Counted from the first letter of the stretch, positions 12,533-23,693 are shown. The stretch is 64,000 bases of DNA from Halomonas chromatireducens (GCF_001545155.1 NZ_CP014226.1:2834387-2898386), one strand, 5' to 3'. Notes: generated by a model from the sequence alone, not told the origin. Made by a program: numbers and translations.

Positions 12533-12554
12533 CGCCCCGTCCGAAGACAGGGCG
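12533..12554. terminator. Hairpin terminator between infA and clpA
   Basis: On the minus strand the sequence forms a stem closed by a stable cUUCGg-type tetraloop (GTC-TTCG-GAC), with the lower stem GCCC/GGGC and one mismatch. It lies 30 bp past the clpA stop and 50 bp past the infA stop, so it can serve both convergent genes. Confidence 0.65.
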
Positions 12555-12584
12555 CTGTGTCGAGCGGGTGCTAGCCTTGCCCCA

Positions 12585-14861
12585 TCAAGGGGCGTCGGCC
12601 AACTCCGCCTCCGTGGAGAGGTGCAGTTCGCCATCCTCCACGCTGACATGCACGATCCCGCCATGCTCTGCCAGCTCGCCAAACAGGATCAGCTCGGCCA
12701 GTGGCTTCTTCAGTCGCTCCTGGATGATACGGGCCATTGGGCGCGCGCCCATGCTCGGATCGTAGCCCTTCTCAGCCAGCCAGTCGCGGGCTGCCATGTC
12801 CACATCCAGCTGGACCCGCTTCTCGTCGAGCTGCGCCTGTAGCTCCACCAGGAACTTGTCCACCACGCTGCGCACCACGGAGGTTGGCAGGGAGTGGAAC
12901 TGGATGATGCCATCGAGCCGGTTGCGGAATTCCGGCGAGAAGGTCTTGCGAATCACCTCCATGGCATCGGTGGAGTGGTCCTGGGACTGGAAGCCGATGG
13001 AGCGTCGTGCCTGCTGCTCGGCCCCGGCGTTGGAGGTCATGATCACGATCACATGGCGGAAATCCGCCTCACGCCCGTTATTGTCGGTCAGCCGCCCGTG
13101 GTCCATGACCTGCAGCAGCAGGTTGAAGACTTCCGGGTGCGCTTTCTCGACCTCGTCGAGCAGCAGCACGCAGTGGGGCTGCTTGGTGATCGCCTCGGTG
13201 AGCAAGCCGCCCTGGTCATAGCCGACATAGCCCGGCGGGGCACCGATCAGCCGTGACACGGTGTGGCGCTCCATGTACTCGGACATGTCGAAACGCACCA
13301 GCTCGATGCCCATGATGCGTGACAGCTGGCGTGCCACCTCGGTCTTGCCCACCCCTGTGGGGCCGGCAAACAGGAAGCTGCCCACCGGCTTGTCGGGGGA
13401 CTTGAGGCCGGCACGAGAGAGCTTGATCGCCGCGGAAAGGCTGTCGATCGCCTCGTCCTGACCGAACACCAGCATCTTTAGATCGCGATCCAGGTTCTCG
13501 AGCAGCTTGCGGTCGGAGCTGGAGACGCTCTTCGGCGGAATCCGCGCGATGGAGGCCACCACCGCCTCGACCTGGTCGACGTCGATGGTGCCAATGCGCA
13601 CCTCCGGCGGCAAGAGCCGCTGGTGTGCGCCGGCCTCATCGATCACGTCGATGGCCTTGTCGGGCAGATGACGATCGTTGATGTAGCGATCCGCGAGCCG
13701 AGCCGCGCTCTCCAGGGCCGCATCGGTGTACTTGAGCTGGTGATGCTCCTCGAAGCGCGAACGCAGCCCCTTGAGGATGCGGATGGTGTCATCCACCGAG
13801 GGCGCTAGGACATCGACCTTCTGGAAACGGCGCGCCAGAGCCCGATCCTTCTCGAAGATACCGCGGAACTCCTGGAAGGTGGTGGAGCCGATGCAGCGCA
13901 GCTCACCGGAAGAGAGCAGCGGCTTGAGCAGGTTGGAAGCGTCCATGACGCCACCGGACGCTGCCCCGGCACCGATCACCGTATGGATTTCGTCGATGAA
14001 AAGGATGGCATTGGGTTGCTTCTTGAGTTCTGCCAGCAGGCTCTTCAAGCGCTTCTCGAAGTCGCCGCGATACTTGGTGCCGGCCAGCAGGGCACCCATG
14101 TCCAACGAATAGACTACCGCGTCACCGATGACCTCAGGAACGTCCTCCTCGACGATGCGCTTGGCCAGACCTTCGGCAATGGCTGTCTTGCCGACGCCGG
14201 CCTCACCTACCAGCAGCGGGTTGTTCTTGCGCCGCCGGGCCAGGATCTGGATGACGCGCTCCAGCTCATGCTCGCGCCCGATCAGCGGATCGATCTTGCC
14301 GATCCTGGCCTGCTCGTTGAGGTTGGTGGCATAGCCGGTCAACGGATTGGTACCGTTCTCCGTGCCGCCCTCTTCCGCTTCTTCGGAGTCCGGCGGCGGC
14401 GAGGAGGGGCTGTGGCCATGGCCGGCCACCTTGGATATGCCGTGGGCGATGTAGTTGACCGCGTCGACCCGCGCCACATTCTGTTGCTTCAGGAAGTAGA
14501 CCGCCTGACTCTCCTGCTCGGAGAAGATCGCCACCAGCACATTGGCACCGGTGACTTCGCTCTTTCCCGAGGACTGCACGTGGAACACAGCCCGCTGCAG
14601 TACGCGCTGGAAGCCCAGAGTCGGCTGGGTTTCACGGTCGTTCTGATCCTCGGGAATCAACGGAGTGGTGGAGTTGATGAAATCCTGCAGGTCGGACCGC
14701 AGCTTGTCGAGGTTGGCCCCGCAGGCTCTCAGCACATCGGCTGCGGAGGCGTTGTCAAGCAGAGCCAGCAGCAGGTGCTCCACGGTCATGAACTCGTGCC
14801 GCTTGGAGCGGGCCACGGTAAACGCCGTGTTCAGGGTCAGTTCAAGTTCTTTGCTCAGCAT
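12585..14861 (-). CDS. clpA: ATP-dependent Clp protease ATP-binding subunit ClpA
   Basis: ClpA unfolds substrates and feeds them to ClpP. The 758-residue product has the N-terminal repeat domain ([20 protein letters not shown]), first Walker [14 protein letters not shown], second Walker [14 protein letters not shown], and the second-domain Walker [16 protein letters not shown]. The ATG at 14861 is chosen because AAGGGG precedes it and MLSKELE is the conserved family start; an in-frame extension to 14894 is not needed. clpS lies 140 bp upstream on the same strand. Confidence 0.97.
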   Translation of the reverse strand: MLSKELELTLNTAFTVARSKRHEFMTVEHLLLALLDNASAADVLRACGANLDKLRSDLQDFINSTTPLIPEDQNDRETQPTLGFQRVLQRAVFHVQSSGKSEVTGANVLVAIFSEQESQAVYFLKQQNVARVDAVNYIAHGISKVAGHGHSPSSPPPDSEEAEEGGTENGTNPLTGYATNLNEQARIGKIDPLIGREHELERVIQILARRRKNNPLLVGEAGVGKTAIAEGLAKRIVEEDVPEVIGDAVVYSLDMGALLAGTKYRGDFEKRLKSLLAELKKQPNAILFIDEIHTVIGAGAASGGVMDASNLLKPLLSSGELRCIGSTTFQEFRGIFEKDRALARRFQKVDVLAPSVDDTIRILKGLRSRFEEHHQLKYTDAALESAARLADRYINDRHLPDKAIDVIDEAGAHQRLLPPEVRIGTIDVDQVEAVVASIARIPPKSVSSSDRKLLENLDRDLKMLVFGQDEAIDSLSAAIKLSRAGLKSPDKPVGSFLFAGPTGVGKTEVARQLSRIMGIELVRFDMSEYMERHTVSRLIGAPPGYVGYDQGGLLTEAITKQPHCVLLLDEVEKAHPEVFNLLLQVMDHGRLTDNNGREADFRHVIVIMTSNAGAEQQARRSIGFQSQDHSTDAMEVIRKTFSPEFRNRLDGIIQFHSLPTSVVRSVVDKFLVELQAQLDEKRVQLDVDMAARDWLAEKGYDPSMGARPMARIIQERLKKPLAELILFGELAEHGGIVHVSVEDGELHLSTEAELADAP

Positions 14862-15001
14862 GGCAGTCCCCTTCTCGCCGCTTAGGGCTTGCATCGGATC
14901 TTTCGTGGTCCGGCATCATCAACATCGGGCACAAACGCCGCCGTTGCAAGTCTCTTCCTCAACGACTGCCAATCTATTCCCGCTTCGACCATGTCCGGGA
15001 G

Positions 15002-15406
15002 TCAGTCCGCCGCCTCGATATCGCAGAGCAACGGGTGCTGACACTCTCTTGCATATTGATTGACCTGGTGACTTTTTGTTTCCGCAATGTCGCGGGTAAA
15101 TATGCCGCAAGTGGCCTTTCCGTGGGTGTGAACCGTCAGCATCACCTGCACCGCAGTCTCACTGTCCATGCGGAAGAAGCTCTGAAGCACCTCCACCACG
15201 AACTCCATGGGGGTGAAGTCATCATTGTGCAACACCACCTTGTACATCGGTGGACGCGCCACCTCGGGATCCGAGGACTGGACGGCAAGATCATCGTCCC
15301 CCTCTTCCTCGGGGCGGTCGTCGTGGCGTGGCGGCCGAGTCATGCCGGCAACACTACCGACCAGCCTCCACGCGTTCGGTTCTTCTGTCTTGAACATAAA
15401 AGCCAC
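15002..15406 (-). CDS. clpS: ClpS, ClpA adaptor for N-end rule substrates
   Basis: ClpS delivers proteins with primary destabilising N-terminal residues to ClpAP. The core is diagnostic: [59 protein letters not shown] and QHPLLC. The N-terminal arm is long and acidic. The start is uncertain: GTG at 15406, ATG at 15397 or ATG at 15343, none with a strong ribosome site. Position next to clpA is the usual one. The cspD gene often found beside clpS is absent; icd follows instead. Confidence 0.93.
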   Translation of the reverse strand: MAFMFKTEEPNAWRLVGSVAGMTRPPRHDDRPEEEGDDDLAVQSSDPEVARPPMYKVVLHNDDFTPMEFVVEVLQSFFRMDSETAVQVMLTVHTHGKATCGIFTRDIAETKSHQVNQYARECQHPLLCDIEAAD

Positions 15407-15505
15407 TTACCATCTCGACAAGTCGGCCACACGAGGCATCTCGGATATCTTTGGACGCCACTGAGCCGACAGGGTTCATGGTTCTGACGGAAATGGTGCT
15501 GACAC

Positions 15506-15541
15506 AAAAGGCCCTCGCCCGCCAGGCGGCGGGCGAGGGCC
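15506..15541 (-). terminator. Strong intrinsic terminator of icd
   Basis: A perfect 14-bp GC stem (15510-15523 with 15528-15541) with a 4-base loop lies 20 bp after the icd stop. On the minus strand it runs directly into TTTTGTGTC, so it is a classical Rho-independent terminator for icd. Confidence 0.9.
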
Positions 15542-15561
15542 CCGGGTACTCGCCGAGCCGC

Positions 15562-16818
15562 TTACATGTTGTCGGCGACGGCCTGGCCGAACTCGGAGCA
15601 CTTCAGGAGTTTGGCATCGTCCATCAGGCGATGGAAGTCATAGGTGACCTCGCCCTTGGAGATCGCCTTTTCCATGCCCTTGAGGACCAGATCCGCAGCT
15701 TCGACCCAGCCCATGTGACGCAGCATCATCTCGGCGGAAAGGATCAGCGACCCCGGGTTGACCTTGTCCTGGCCGGCGTACTTCGGCGCGGTGCCGTGAG
15801 TTGCCTCGAACATGGCTACGGTGTCGGAGAGATTGGCACCCGGCGCGATGCCGATACCGCCCACTTCCGCTGCAAGAGCATCAGACAGATAATCGCCGTT
15901 GAGGTTCAATGTGGCGATGACGTCATACTCGGCCGGACGCAGCAGGATCTGCTGGAGCATGGCGTCGGCGATGACGTCCTTGACAACGATGTTCTTGCCG
16001 GTCTTGGGATTCTTGAACTGCATCCAGGGGCCGCCGTCGAGCAGCTCGGCGCCGAACTCTTCCTTGGCGATCTCGTAGCCCCAGTCCTTGAAGGCACCTT
16101 CGGTGAACTTCATGATGTTGCCCTTATGCACCAGGGTCAGCGACTCGCGGTCGTTGTCCACAGTGTACTGCAGGGCCTGGCGCACCAGACGCTTGGTACC
16201 TTCAACGGAGACCGGCTTGACGCCGATACCGCAGTTTTCCGGGAAGCGGATGTTGGTAACACCCATTTCTTCACGGAAGAACTTGATGACCTTGTCGGCT
16301 TCGGCGGAACCGGCCTTCCATTCGATACCGGCATAGATATCTTCGGAGTTCTCGCGGAAGATGACCATGTCGACGTCGCCGGGCTTCTTCACCGGGCTCG
16401 GCACGCCCTCGAACCAGCGAACCGGACGCTGGCAGACATAGAGGTCGAGCTTCTGGCGCAGGGCGACGTTCAGGGAGCGAATACCACCGCCCACCGGGGT
16501 GGTCAGCGGGCCCTTGATGGAAACCACGTAGTCCTTGACGGCTTCCAGGGTCTCTTCCGGGAGCCAGGTGTCGGCATCGTAGACCTGAGTGGCCTTCTCA
16601 CCGGCGTAGACTTCCATCCAGTGAATCTTGCGCTCGCCGTTGTAGGCATGCTGTACGGCTGAATCGATGGCAATCTTCATCGCCGGTGTCACGTCGACAC
16701 CGATACCATCACCCTCGATGAACGGGATGATCGGCTCGTTCGGCACGTTCAGGGTGTTGTCAGCGTTGACGGTAATCTTTTCGCCGCCTTCAGGTACGAC
16801 AATTTTCTGGAACCCCAT
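15562..16818 (-). CDS. icd: Isocitrate dehydrogenase, NADP-dependent, dimeric type
   Basis: This TCA-cycle enzyme converts isocitrate to 2-oxoglutarate and CO2 with NADP. The 418-residue product contains IEGDGIG, the phosphorylation loop [13 protein letters not shown] with Ser115 (the site AceK modifies in enteric bacteria), and the NADP-specifying [17 protein letters not shown] segment. GGGGAG precedes the ATG, and TATACT at about 16857-16862 on the minus strand is a plausible -10 box. A second, unrelated isocitrate dehydrogenase gene lies immediately upstream on the same strand. Confidence 0.97.
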   Translation of the reverse strand: MGFQKIVVPEGGEKITVNADNTLNVPNEPIIPFIEGDGIGVDVTPAMKIAIDSAVQHAYNGERKIHWMEVYAGEKATQVYDADTWLPEETLEAVKDYVVSIKGPLTTPVGGGIRSLNVALRQKLDLYVCQRPVRWFEGVPSPVKKPGDVDMVIFRENSEDIYAGIEWKAGSAEADKVIKFFREEMGVTNIRFPENCGIGVKPVSVEGTKRLVRQALQYTVDNDRESLTLVHKGNIMKFTEGAFKDWGYEIAKEEFGAELLDGGPWMQFKNPKTGKNIVVKDVIADAMLQQILLRPAEYDVIATLNLNGDYLSDALAAEVGGIGIAPGANLSDTVAMFEATHGTAPKYAGQDKVNPGSLILSAEMMLRHMGWVEAADLVLKGMEKAISKGEVTYDFHRLMDDAKLLKCSEFGQAVADNM

Positions 16819-16910
16819 TGAGAACTCCCCTGTCTGGTCTATTCAGTGGAGCGCGGAGTATAGCATCGACCACCCCACCCGGCCCATAACAGACGCCTCC
16901 ACATAAAGGC

Positions 16911-16936
16911 TACTGTCCGCCGAGCGGCGGACGGTA
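16911..16936 (-). terminator. Hairpin terminator of the monomeric idh gene
   Basis: An 11-bp stem (16911-16921 with 16926-16936, one G-T pair) and a GAGC loop sit 52 bp after the idh stop. The T tail on the minus strand is short (GCCTTTATG). It separates idh from the icd promoter region. Confidence 0.65.
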
Positions 16937-16987
16937 GCCGGAGGGCCCACCCGGAAAAGGCGGTGCGACACGCTCAGCGCGATACCT

Positions 16988-19225
16988 TCAATCCCGGGCA
17001 ACCAGCGCCAGGGCGTCATTCAACGTCTTGCTCGGACGCATGACAGCGCGGGCCAGCTCGGGATCGGCATGGTAGTAGCCCTTGATATCCACCGGCTGCC
17101 CCTGGACGCCGTTCAGCTCCTCAAGGATGGTCGCCTCCTTGGCCTCCAGGACCTCGGCCAGGCGGCCGAACAACCCCTTGAGCTCGGTATCCTCGTCCTG
17201 GGCGGCCAGTGCCTGGGCCCAGTAAAGGGCCAGGTAGAAATGGCTGCCCCGGTTGTCCAGCTCGCCGACCTTGCGTGAGGGCGACTTGTTGGATTCGAGG
17301 AACTGGCCGGTGGCCTTGTCCAGGGCATCCGCCAGCAGCGCCGCCCGGGCATTGCCATACTGCTTGGCGAGGTGCTCCAGGGAAGCAGTCATGGCCAGGA
17401 ATTCACCGAGGCTGTCCCAGCGCAGGTGGTTCTCCTCGAGGAGCTGCTGCACGTGCTTGGGTGCCGAGCCACCGGCCCCGGTCTCGAACATGCCGCCACC
17501 GGCCATCAGGGGCACGATGGAGAGCATCTTGGCGCTGGTGCCCAGCTCCATGATCGGGAACAGGTCGGTTAGGTAGTCGCGCAGGATGTTGCCGGTCACC
17601 GAGATGGTGTCGAGGCCTCGGATCACGCGCTCCAGGGTATAGCGCATGGCCCGGACCTGGGACATGATCTGGATGTTGAGACCGGTGGTGTCATGATCCT
17701 GGAGGTAGGACTTCACCTTCTTGATCAGTTCGTTCTCGTGCGGGCGGTAGGGGTCGAGCCAGAATACCGCCGGCATGCCGGAATCGCGGCAACGCTCCAC
17801 CGCCAGCTTGACCCAGTCGCGGATCGGCGCGTCCTTGACCTGGCACATCCGCCAGATATCGCCCTGCTCGACGTCCTGGGACAGCAGTACCTCTCCGGTC
17901 TCCAGGTCGGTGATATTGGCGACACCGGCCTCCGGCACCTCGAAGGTCTTGTCATGGGAGCCGTACTCCTCCGCCTTCTGGGCCATCAGGCCGACATTGG
18001 GCACGGTACCCATGGTGGCCGGGTCGAAGGCGCCGTGCCACTTGCAGAAGTTGATCATCTCCTGGTAGATGCGGGCGAAGGTGGACTCCGGAATCACCGC
18101 CTTGACATCCTTGAGGCGGCCGTCAGCGCCGTACATCTTGCCGCCGGCGCGGATCATCGCCGGCATCGAGGCGTCGACGATCACATCGCTGGGCGAATGG
18201 AAGTTGGTGATGCCCCGCGCCGAATCCACCATGGCCAGCTCCGGACGCTGGTCGTGGCAGGCGTGCAGGTCGCGGATGATCTCCTCACGCTGGCTCTCGG
18301 GCAGGGTGGCGAGCCTGTCGTAGAGGTTCCCGATCCCGTTGTTGACGTCGACCCCCAGCTCATCGAACAGGGCTCCGTGCTTCTCGAAGGCTTCCTTGTA
18401 GAAGATCTTGACGCAGTGACCGAACACGATCGGGTGCGAGACCTTCATCATCGTCGCCTTGACGTGCAGGGAGAACATCACGCCGGTCTTGCGGGCATCC
18501 TCGATCTCCCGCTCGTAGAACTCGCACAGCGCCTTCTTGCTCATGAACATGCTGTCGATGATCTCGCCTTCGAGCAGCGAGACCTTGGGCTTCAGCACCA
18601 GGGTCTGGCCGCTGTTGGTGATCAGCTCCATCTTCACGTCGCGAGCGCGATCCAGGGTCATCGACTTCTCGCCGTGGTAGAAGTCGCCGCCATGCATGTG
18701 CGACACATGGGTCCGAGATGCCTGGCTCCACTCCCCCATGTGGTGGGGATACTTGCGGGCGTACTCCTTGACGGCCCGGGGCGCGCGGCGGTCGGAGTTA
18801 CCCTCGCGCAGCACCGGGTTGACGGCACTGCCCTTGGTCTTGTCGTAGCGCGCCTTGATCTCACGCTCTTCGTCGCTGTTCGGCTCGTCCGGGTAGTCCG
18901 GCAACTTATAGCCCTGCCCCTGCAGTTCCTTGATCGCCGCCCGCAGCTGCGGCATGGAGGCACTGATGTTGGGCAGCTTGATGATATTGGCTTCCGGCGT
19001 CTTGGCCAGAGCACCCAGCTCGGCCAGGTGATCCTCGACGCGCTGCTCGTCGGTAAGATAATCGGGGAACTGGGAGAGAATCCGAGCCGCCAGGGAGATG
19101 TCCCGGATCTCGACGTCGACGCCGGCTGCGTCAGTGAAGGCGTCGATGATCGGCAGCAGCGAATGGGTCGCCAGCGCAGGCGCTTCGTCGGTGAACGTGT
19201 AGATAATCTTCGGCGTTTTTGACAT
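16988..19225 (-). CDS. idh: Isocitrate dehydrogenase, NADP-dependent, monomeric type
   Basis: The 745-residue product belongs to the monomeric isocitrate dehydrogenases known from Azotobacter, Vibrio and Corynebacterium. It catalyses the same reaction as icd but is unrelated in size and is not an AceK substrate. Hallmarks are [46 protein letters not shown] and [19 protein letters not shown]. The ATG at 19225 is chosen over an in-frame start at 19249 because it gives the conserved MSKTPKI start behind AGAGAGA. Both isocitrate dehydrogenases read in the same direction but have separate terminators, so they are probably separate units. Confidence 0.96.
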   Translation of the reverse strand: MSKTPKIIYTFTDEAPALATHSLLPIIDAFTDAAGVDVEIRDISLAARILSQFPDYLTDEQRVEDHLAELGALAKTPEANIIKLPNISASMPQLRAAIKELQGQGYKLPDYPDEPNSDEEREIKARYDKTKGSAVNPVLREGNSDRRAPRAVKEYARKYPHHMGEWSQASRTHVSHMHGGDFYHGEKSMTLDRARDVKMELITNSGQTLVLKPKVSLLEGEIIDSMFMSKKALCEFYEREIEDARKTGVMFSLHVKATMMKVSHPIVFGHCVKIFYKEAFEKHGALFDELGVDVNNGIGNLYDRLATLPESQREEIIRDLHACHDQRPELAMVDSARGITNFHSPSDVIVDASMPAMIRAGGKMYGADGRLKDVKAVIPESTFARIYQEMINFCKWHGAFDPATMGTVPNVGLMAQKAEEYGSHDKTFEVPEAGVANITDLETGEVLLSQDVEQGDIWRMCQVKDAPIRDWVKLAVERCRDSGMPAVFWLDPYRPHENELIKKVKSYLQDHDTTGLNIQIMSQVRAMRYTLERVIRGLDTISVTGNILRDYLTDLFPIMELGTSAKMLSIVPLMAGGGMFETGAGGSAPKHVQQLLEENHLRWDSLGEFLAMTASLEHLAKQYGNARAALLADALDKATGQFLESNKSPSRKVGELDNRGSHFYLALYWAQALAAQDEDTELKGLFGRLAEVLEAKEATILEELNGVQGQPVDIKGYYHADPELARAVMRPSKTLNDALALVARD

Positions 19226-19529
19226 GTTGGCTTTGATCTCTCTGGTCACTGCGGTGGCAGGAAACTGGAACGGTTGCGCGCGCTCACGATGTCTGGAACG
19301 GCGGACCCGGCGTGCTCAACCTACGGTTCTCTATTTTCATTTGTATGGCGGGGAATGCGCTGGGCACCACCCCCGGTGGCGAAGTCACGACAGGCCCCGT
19401 AACGACGAGGCCGCTTCCGGCGAGCGAGCGCATTATACCAGCCACCCCGCCATGGCGTATGCGCAATAAGGCTGACGTACGGCCCGACTCCCCCTGCCAT
19501 CCCGACCGGCTTACCGGTAAGCTTGCTGT
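19226..19529. promoter_or_regulatory. Divergent promoter region of idh and rluE
   Basis: This 304-bp gene-free stretch holds the promoters of two divergent genes. A perfect 14-bp palindrome, GCTTACCGGTAAGC, lies at 19509-19522, ending seven bases before the rluE ATG, where a ribosome site would be expected; it could be an operator or a small hairpin controlling translation. I see no other clear motif, hairpin or small gene here. Confidence 0.45.
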
Positions 19530-20138
19530 ATGAGCACCCTCTATCTCTTGCACAAGCCCTACCGCATGCTTTCCCAGTTCACCGACCGTGAGGGCGGCGA
19601 AAGAGGGCACCGCGCCACCCTGGCCGATGTGATCGACGTGCCAGGCATCTATGCCGCCGGCCGGCTCGACTATGATTCGGAAGGCCTGCTCCTTCTCACC
19701 GATGATGGTGCGCTGATACACCGCATCAGCGACCCACGCCACAAGCAGCCCAAGACCTATCGAGTGCAGGTGGAGGGAAGTCCCAGCGAAGCCTCGCTGC
19801 GGGCGCTGTGCCATGGCGTAAAATTGAAGGATGGCATGACGCGACCGGCCCGGGTGCGACGACTGGAAGAGAGCGGGCTACCGCCACGCGCGCCGCCGCT
19901 GGACCCCAAGCGCCACCCGGTGACCAGCTGGCTGGAGCTGACCATCAGCGAGGGGCGCAACCGCCAGGTGCGGCGCATGACCGCCCATGTGGGCCATCCC
20001 ACCCTGCGACTGGTGCGCGTCGCCATCGGCCCATGGCAGCTCGACGGCCTGGCGCCGGGAGAGTGGCGCCGGGAGATCCTGCACGCCCCACGCACCGCAT
20101 CGCGGCACATGCCTCGCCGCAAAGGAGGTCACCGATGA
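19530..20138 (+). CDS. rluE: 23S rRNA pseudouridine(2457) synthase
   Basis: RluE makes pseudouridine in domain V of 23S rRNA. The 202-residue product shows the RsuA-family catalytic motif AAGRLDYDSEGLLLLTDDG with the essential Asp, then PKTYRVQVEG and the C-terminal EGRNRQVRRMTAHVGHPTLRLVR. No S4 domain precedes it, as is usual for RluE. It overlaps nudJ by four bases (ATGA). The icd/rluE/nudJ order is like that in E. coli. Confidence 0.93.
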   Translation: MSTLYLLHKPYRMLSQFTDREGGERGHRATLADVIDVPGIYAAGRLDYDSEGLLLLTDDGALIHRISDPRHKQPKTYRVQVEGSPSEASLRALCHGVKLKDGMTRPARVRRLEESGLPPRAPPLDPKRHPVTSWLELTISEGRNRQVRRMTAHVGHPTLRLVRVAIGPWQLDGLAPGEWRREILHAPRTASRHMPRRKGGHR

Positions 20139-20584
20139 GCCGCTGGCAACCCTATGTCACCGTGGCCACCGTCGTGGAGCGCGCCGGCTGCTTCCTGATG
20201 GTGGAGGAAGCCCCGGATGGCGGACAGACGCTCTTCAACCAGCCCGCCGGCCATCTCGAGCCCGGCGAACGCATCCGCGAAGCCGCCCTGCGCGAACTGC
20301 GCGAGGAGAGCGCCTGGCAGGTCGGCATCACCGACTACCTGGGGCTCTATGTCTACGAAGCGCCCGGCGGCCAGACCTTTCACAGCCACGGCTTCTTCGG
20401 CATGGCCCTCGCCCACCTGGGCAATGAGCTGGACCCGGCGATCATTGCCGTTCACTGGCTCACTCTGGAGGAGATCGAAGCGCTGGATCGCCAGGGCCGG
20501 CTGAGAAGCCCCCTGGTGCTGCGCCGCATCCGCGACGCCCTGGCCAGCCGTTTTTATCCCATGGACGTCATCCACGAATGCTGA
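20135..20584 (+). CDS. nudJ: Nudix hydrolase, NudJ type
   Basis: NudJ hydrolyses nucleoside di- and triphosphates and the thiamin precursor HMP-PP. The 149-residue product starts at 20135 behind a near-perfect AAAGGAGGT site and overlaps the rluE stop. The Nudix box is GHLEPGERIREAALRELREE, with the two key Glu residues, but the usual Gly after it is Ala. In E. coli mnmA follows directly. Here a 4.8-kb efflux cassette on the other strand lies between nudJ and mnmA. Confidence 0.92.
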   Translation: MSRWQPYVTVATVVERAGCFLMVEEAPDGGQTLFNQPAGHLEPGERIREAALRELREESAWQVGITDYLGLYVYEAPGGQTFHSHGFFGMALAHLGNELDPAIIAVHWLTLEEIEALDRQGRLRSPLVLRRIRDALASRFYPMDVIHEC

Positions 20585-20690
20585 GCCAGCGCTAACCAGA
20601 GCATCCTTCGCCGGGGCAACTGACGGCGCCAGTCGCGACGCATAGTCGGGGCGCCGAACCGAGCGCTCCAACAAGGCCGGTAGTTGCTGC

Positions 20691-23600
20691 TTACCATTTC
20701 ATGACCAGCCGATAGAGCGCCGGAATCACCAGTAGCGTGAGCAGGGTCGAGGCGATGAGCCCCGAGATGATCGCCCAGGCCATGGGCGGCCACAGCGTGG
20801 ACTGGGTCAGGGTCAGAGGCACCAGGCCGGCAACGGTGGTGGCCGTGGTTAGCAGCACCGGCCGGGTGCGCCGAGCGACCGCCCCGACGACCGCATCGTC
20901 CAGGGGCATGCCCTGCCTGCGATTGGTATTCATCACGTCGATCAGCACGATGGCATTGTTGACCACGATCCCCACCAGGGCGACGACGCCCAGCATGGCG
21001 GTGAAGCCGAACGGCTGCCCGGTCAGCCACAGGCCGGGAATCACGCCGATGGCCGCCAGCGGCACGGTGGTCAATACGATGCCCAGCTGGCGGAAGGAGT
21101 TGAACTGCGCCAGCAGGAAGACGACCAGCAACAGGATGCCGAATGGCAGGGTCTGGAACAGCGCCGTATTGGCATCCCCCGCCGACTCGGCCGCCCCACC
21201 CACCGTGTAGGTCACTCCCTCCGGCAGCTCGAGTTCCGCCAGCCGCGGCAATAGTCCGTCCAGCACCCCGGCATAGGTCTGGCCATCCGCCACCTCGGCC
21301 AGCACGGTGGTCATGCGGCGCAGGCCACGATGCTGGATCACCGCCGGCTGCCATGTCGTGCGCAGGGCGGCGACCTCGCCGAGAGGCACCGAGTCGCCGT
21401 TGTCCGCTGTCAGGCGCAGCCCTTCGAGTGCAGACAGGGGGAAACGCTCACCCTCCGGGGAGCGAATCAACAGCGCCGCGGGTTCCCGCTCGGCGCGCCA
21501 GGTGCTCACCTCGATGCCGCGACTGGCACCCGCCACCGCCATGGCGACCTCGCGCCGCGACAGGCCGAACTCGCCGGCACGGGCATCGTCCACTTCCAGC
21601 CGCAGCGTGGGCAGCCCTTCACCCAGGGTATGCCGCGCATCCCGCGCGCCCTCGGCACCCCGCACCAGCGCCAGAATGCGCTCTGTGCCTTCGGCGAGCC
21701 GGCTGCGCTCCTCGGCGAAGACGCGAATCTCGATGGGGGCGGTGACGGGAGGACCCTGCCCCAGGCGTCGCGCCACCACATCGGCCTCCGGCAACCGTTC
21801 CGGGGTAACGTCCCGGACCCACGCCATCAGCGGGGCCAGATCGTCGGCATGCTCTGCCTCGACCACCAGCCGCGCCAGATGCGCCTGACGGGGCTGCTCG
21901 ACCAGGTTGTAATAGAACCGTGGGCCGCTGAAGCCGGCAAAGAGGTGTACGCCGGTCACCGCCGGCCGCTCACGCAGGTCCGCGGCCAGCACGCTCGCCT
22001 CATGGGCGGTGTAATCGAGATGCGTACCCTCGGCGAAGTGCAGGTCGATGACCAGCTGGTTGCGGTCCGTATCGGGAAAGAAGTCGTGGTTGAGCAGTGG
22101 CACCATGGCCAGCGCGCCCATCAGCAGGACCACGGCTCCGGCGAGTATGCCGCCGGGCCAGCGAACGGCGAAGCGCCCGATCCGCCGACCGGCGCCTGAC
22201 AGGCTGCGCCGCTGTGAGCCGCCGCCGGGCTTGAGGATGGCGGCGGCGAAGACGGGGGTGACGAAGACGGCATAGAGATAGCTCACCACCAGGGTCAGCA
22301 TCACCATCACTGGAATCGCCCGGGTGAAGTCAGCGGTATTGCCGCTGGAAAGCAGCAGCGGCACGAAGGCGGCCAGGGTGGTGCCGGTCGCCGCCAGCAG
22401 CGGCGCGGCAAGCTCTCGCACCGAACGCGACACAGCCTCCGCCGCCGAGAGCCCCTGGTCGCGATGCCACTGCAGGTTCTCCACCATGACGATGGCGTTG
22501 TCCACCAGCATACCCAGAGCAATCACCATGCCGGCCACGGCGATCTGGTGCAGGATGCCGCCTCCCATGGCATAGATGGCCAGGGCCGAAAAGGTCACCA
22601 GCGGCACGATCAGCATCACCGCGAATCCCAGCCTCAGCCCCATGGTCAGGAACAGCAGAACGCCGAGAATGGAAATACCCAGCAGCAGCGAGACGCCGAG
22701 TTCGGCCAGCCGCTGCTCCACCCAGCGGGGCTGATAGAACATCTCCTGGATCTGCAGCGGCGCATAGGTGGGGCGCACCTCGTCGAGCAGGCTGCGCAGG
22801 GATTCGCCGAATCGGACGGCATTGACCCGCTCTTTGGCGAGAATGATGCCCAGTGCCACGGCGGGCTCACCGTCATGCCAGATCCGCTCGGTGGCGGGCT
22901 CCCGTGGCGACAGCCGCACATCCGCCAGCTCACCCAGCGGAATGACGTCCCCACGCCGCGTGCGAATCGGCGTCATGGCCAGATCCTCGAGGCTGCCAAA
23001 CTCCGTCACCGGGTCGAGCACCACCGAGCGCCCGCCGCTGGAGAGGCTGCCTCCCGAGGACGTCAGGTTGCGGGCAGCCAACTGATCGCCCAGCGCCTGG
23101 GCATCGAGCCCGGTCAGTTCCGCCAGGGCATCGTCCCAACTGACGATGACCTGCTGCCCGGGGTCGGCGAGCAGATCGATGCGCGCAATGTCCTTGAGTC
23201 GGAACAGATCCCGCCGCAGCCGCTCGGCTGCCTCGCGCAGCTCAAGCAGGTCATCGGAGCCAGTCACCGACAGCACGATGCCGTGGGCGTCGGAGTCCCG
23301 ATCGCTGATCTCGGCGTCACCCACCCCGTCGGGAAACTTCCTCGACGCCCGATTCACCGCAATGCGGATCTGCTCCCAGGCGGCGTCGGTGTCATAGACA
23401 TGCTCGTGCATCTCGATGTTGACATGCGCCACCCCCAGCCGCGCCGTGCCAATGAGCTCGTTGACCTCCTCGACCTGGGCCAGCTCCTCTTCCAGCGCGT
23501 TGAGCACCAGACGCTCGACCTGCTCCGGCTCCGCGCCGGGATACGGTACCAGCACCTGGCCGAAGCGGTAGGGAAAGAAGGGATCCTCCTGGCGATCCAT

Positions 23601-23693
23601 GGTCAGCCAGGCGGCCAGCCCGATCAGCGCCAGCAGTGCCGTCACGGTCAGCACCAGACGCTTGAAGTGCAGCGTCGCATGCAGCCACTTCAT
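20691..23693 (-). CDS. RND-family efflux transporter permease
   Basis: This inner-membrane, proton-driven pump is expected to expel small toxic molecules through a tripartite complex with the adjacent adaptor. The 1000-residue product has the RND layout: one N-terminal helix (about 10-30), a large periplasmic loop, six helices including the TM4 motif GMLVDNAIVMVEN with the conserved Asp, a second periplasmic loop, and six more helices with VGIVVNNAIVLIDVMN. It is shorter than AcrB (about 1050) and closer to the heterogeneous CusA/MexK-like group. It overlaps the adaptor gene by four bases. No outer-membrane factor gene is present. The substrate cannot be told from sequence. Confidence 0.93.
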   Translation of the reverse strand: MKWLHATLHFKRLVLTVTALLALIGLAAWLTMDRQEDPFFPYRFGQVLVPYPGAEPEQVERLVLNALEEELAQVEEVNELIGTARLGVAHVNIEMHEHVYDTDAAWEQIRIAVNRASRKFPDGVGDAEISDRDSDAHGIVLSVTGSDDLLELREAAERLRRDLFRLKDIARIDLLADPGQQVIVSWDDALAELTGLDAQALGDQLAARNLTSSGGSLSSGGRSVVLDPVTEFGSLEDLAMTPIRTRRGDVIPLGELADVRLSPREPATERIWHDGEPAVALGIILAKERVNAVRFGESLRSLLDEVRPTYAPLQIQEMFYQPRWVEQRLAELGVSLLLGISILGVLLFLTMGLRLGFAVMLIVPLVTFSALAIYAMGGGILHQIAVAGMVIALGMLVDNAIVMVENLQWHRDQGLSAAEAVSRSVRELAAPLLAATGTTLAAFVPLLLSSGNTADFTRAIPVMVMLTLVVSYLYAVFVTPVFAAAILKPGGGSQRRSLSGAGRRIGRFAVRWPGGILAGAVVLLMGALAMVPLLNHDFFPDTDRNQLVIDLHFAEGTHLDYTAHEASVLAADLRERPAVTGVHLFAGFSGPRFYYNLVEQPRQAHLARLVVEAEHADDLAPLMAWVRDVTPERLPEADVVARRLGQGPPVTAPIEIRVFAEERSRLAEGTERILALVRGAEGARDARHTLGEGLPTLRLEVDDARAGEFGLSRREVAMAVAGASRGIEVSTWRAEREPAALLIRSPEGERFPLSALEGLRLTADNGDSVPLGEVAALRTTWQPAVIQHRGLRRMTTVLAEVADGQTYAGVLDGLLPRLAELELPEGVTYTVGGAAESAGDANTALFQTLPFGILLLVVFLLAQFNSFRQLGIVLTTVPLAAIGVIPGLWLTGQPFGFTAMLGVVALVGIVVNNAIVLIDVMNTNRRQGMPLDDAVVGAVARRTRPVLLTTATTVAGLVPLTLTQSTLWPPMAWAIISGLIASTLLTLLVIPALYRLVMKW

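Noticed and set aside
17693..19222. 509-codon plus-strand open frame
   Set aside because: Antisense to the monomeric isocitrate dehydrogenase, which has full family motifs. The shadow shows none.
20585..20690. Terminator between nudJ and the efflux pump gene
   Set aside because: Only weak self-complementarity (ACTG/CAGT arms around a GC-rich loop) is present, without a T run, so I do not annotate one.
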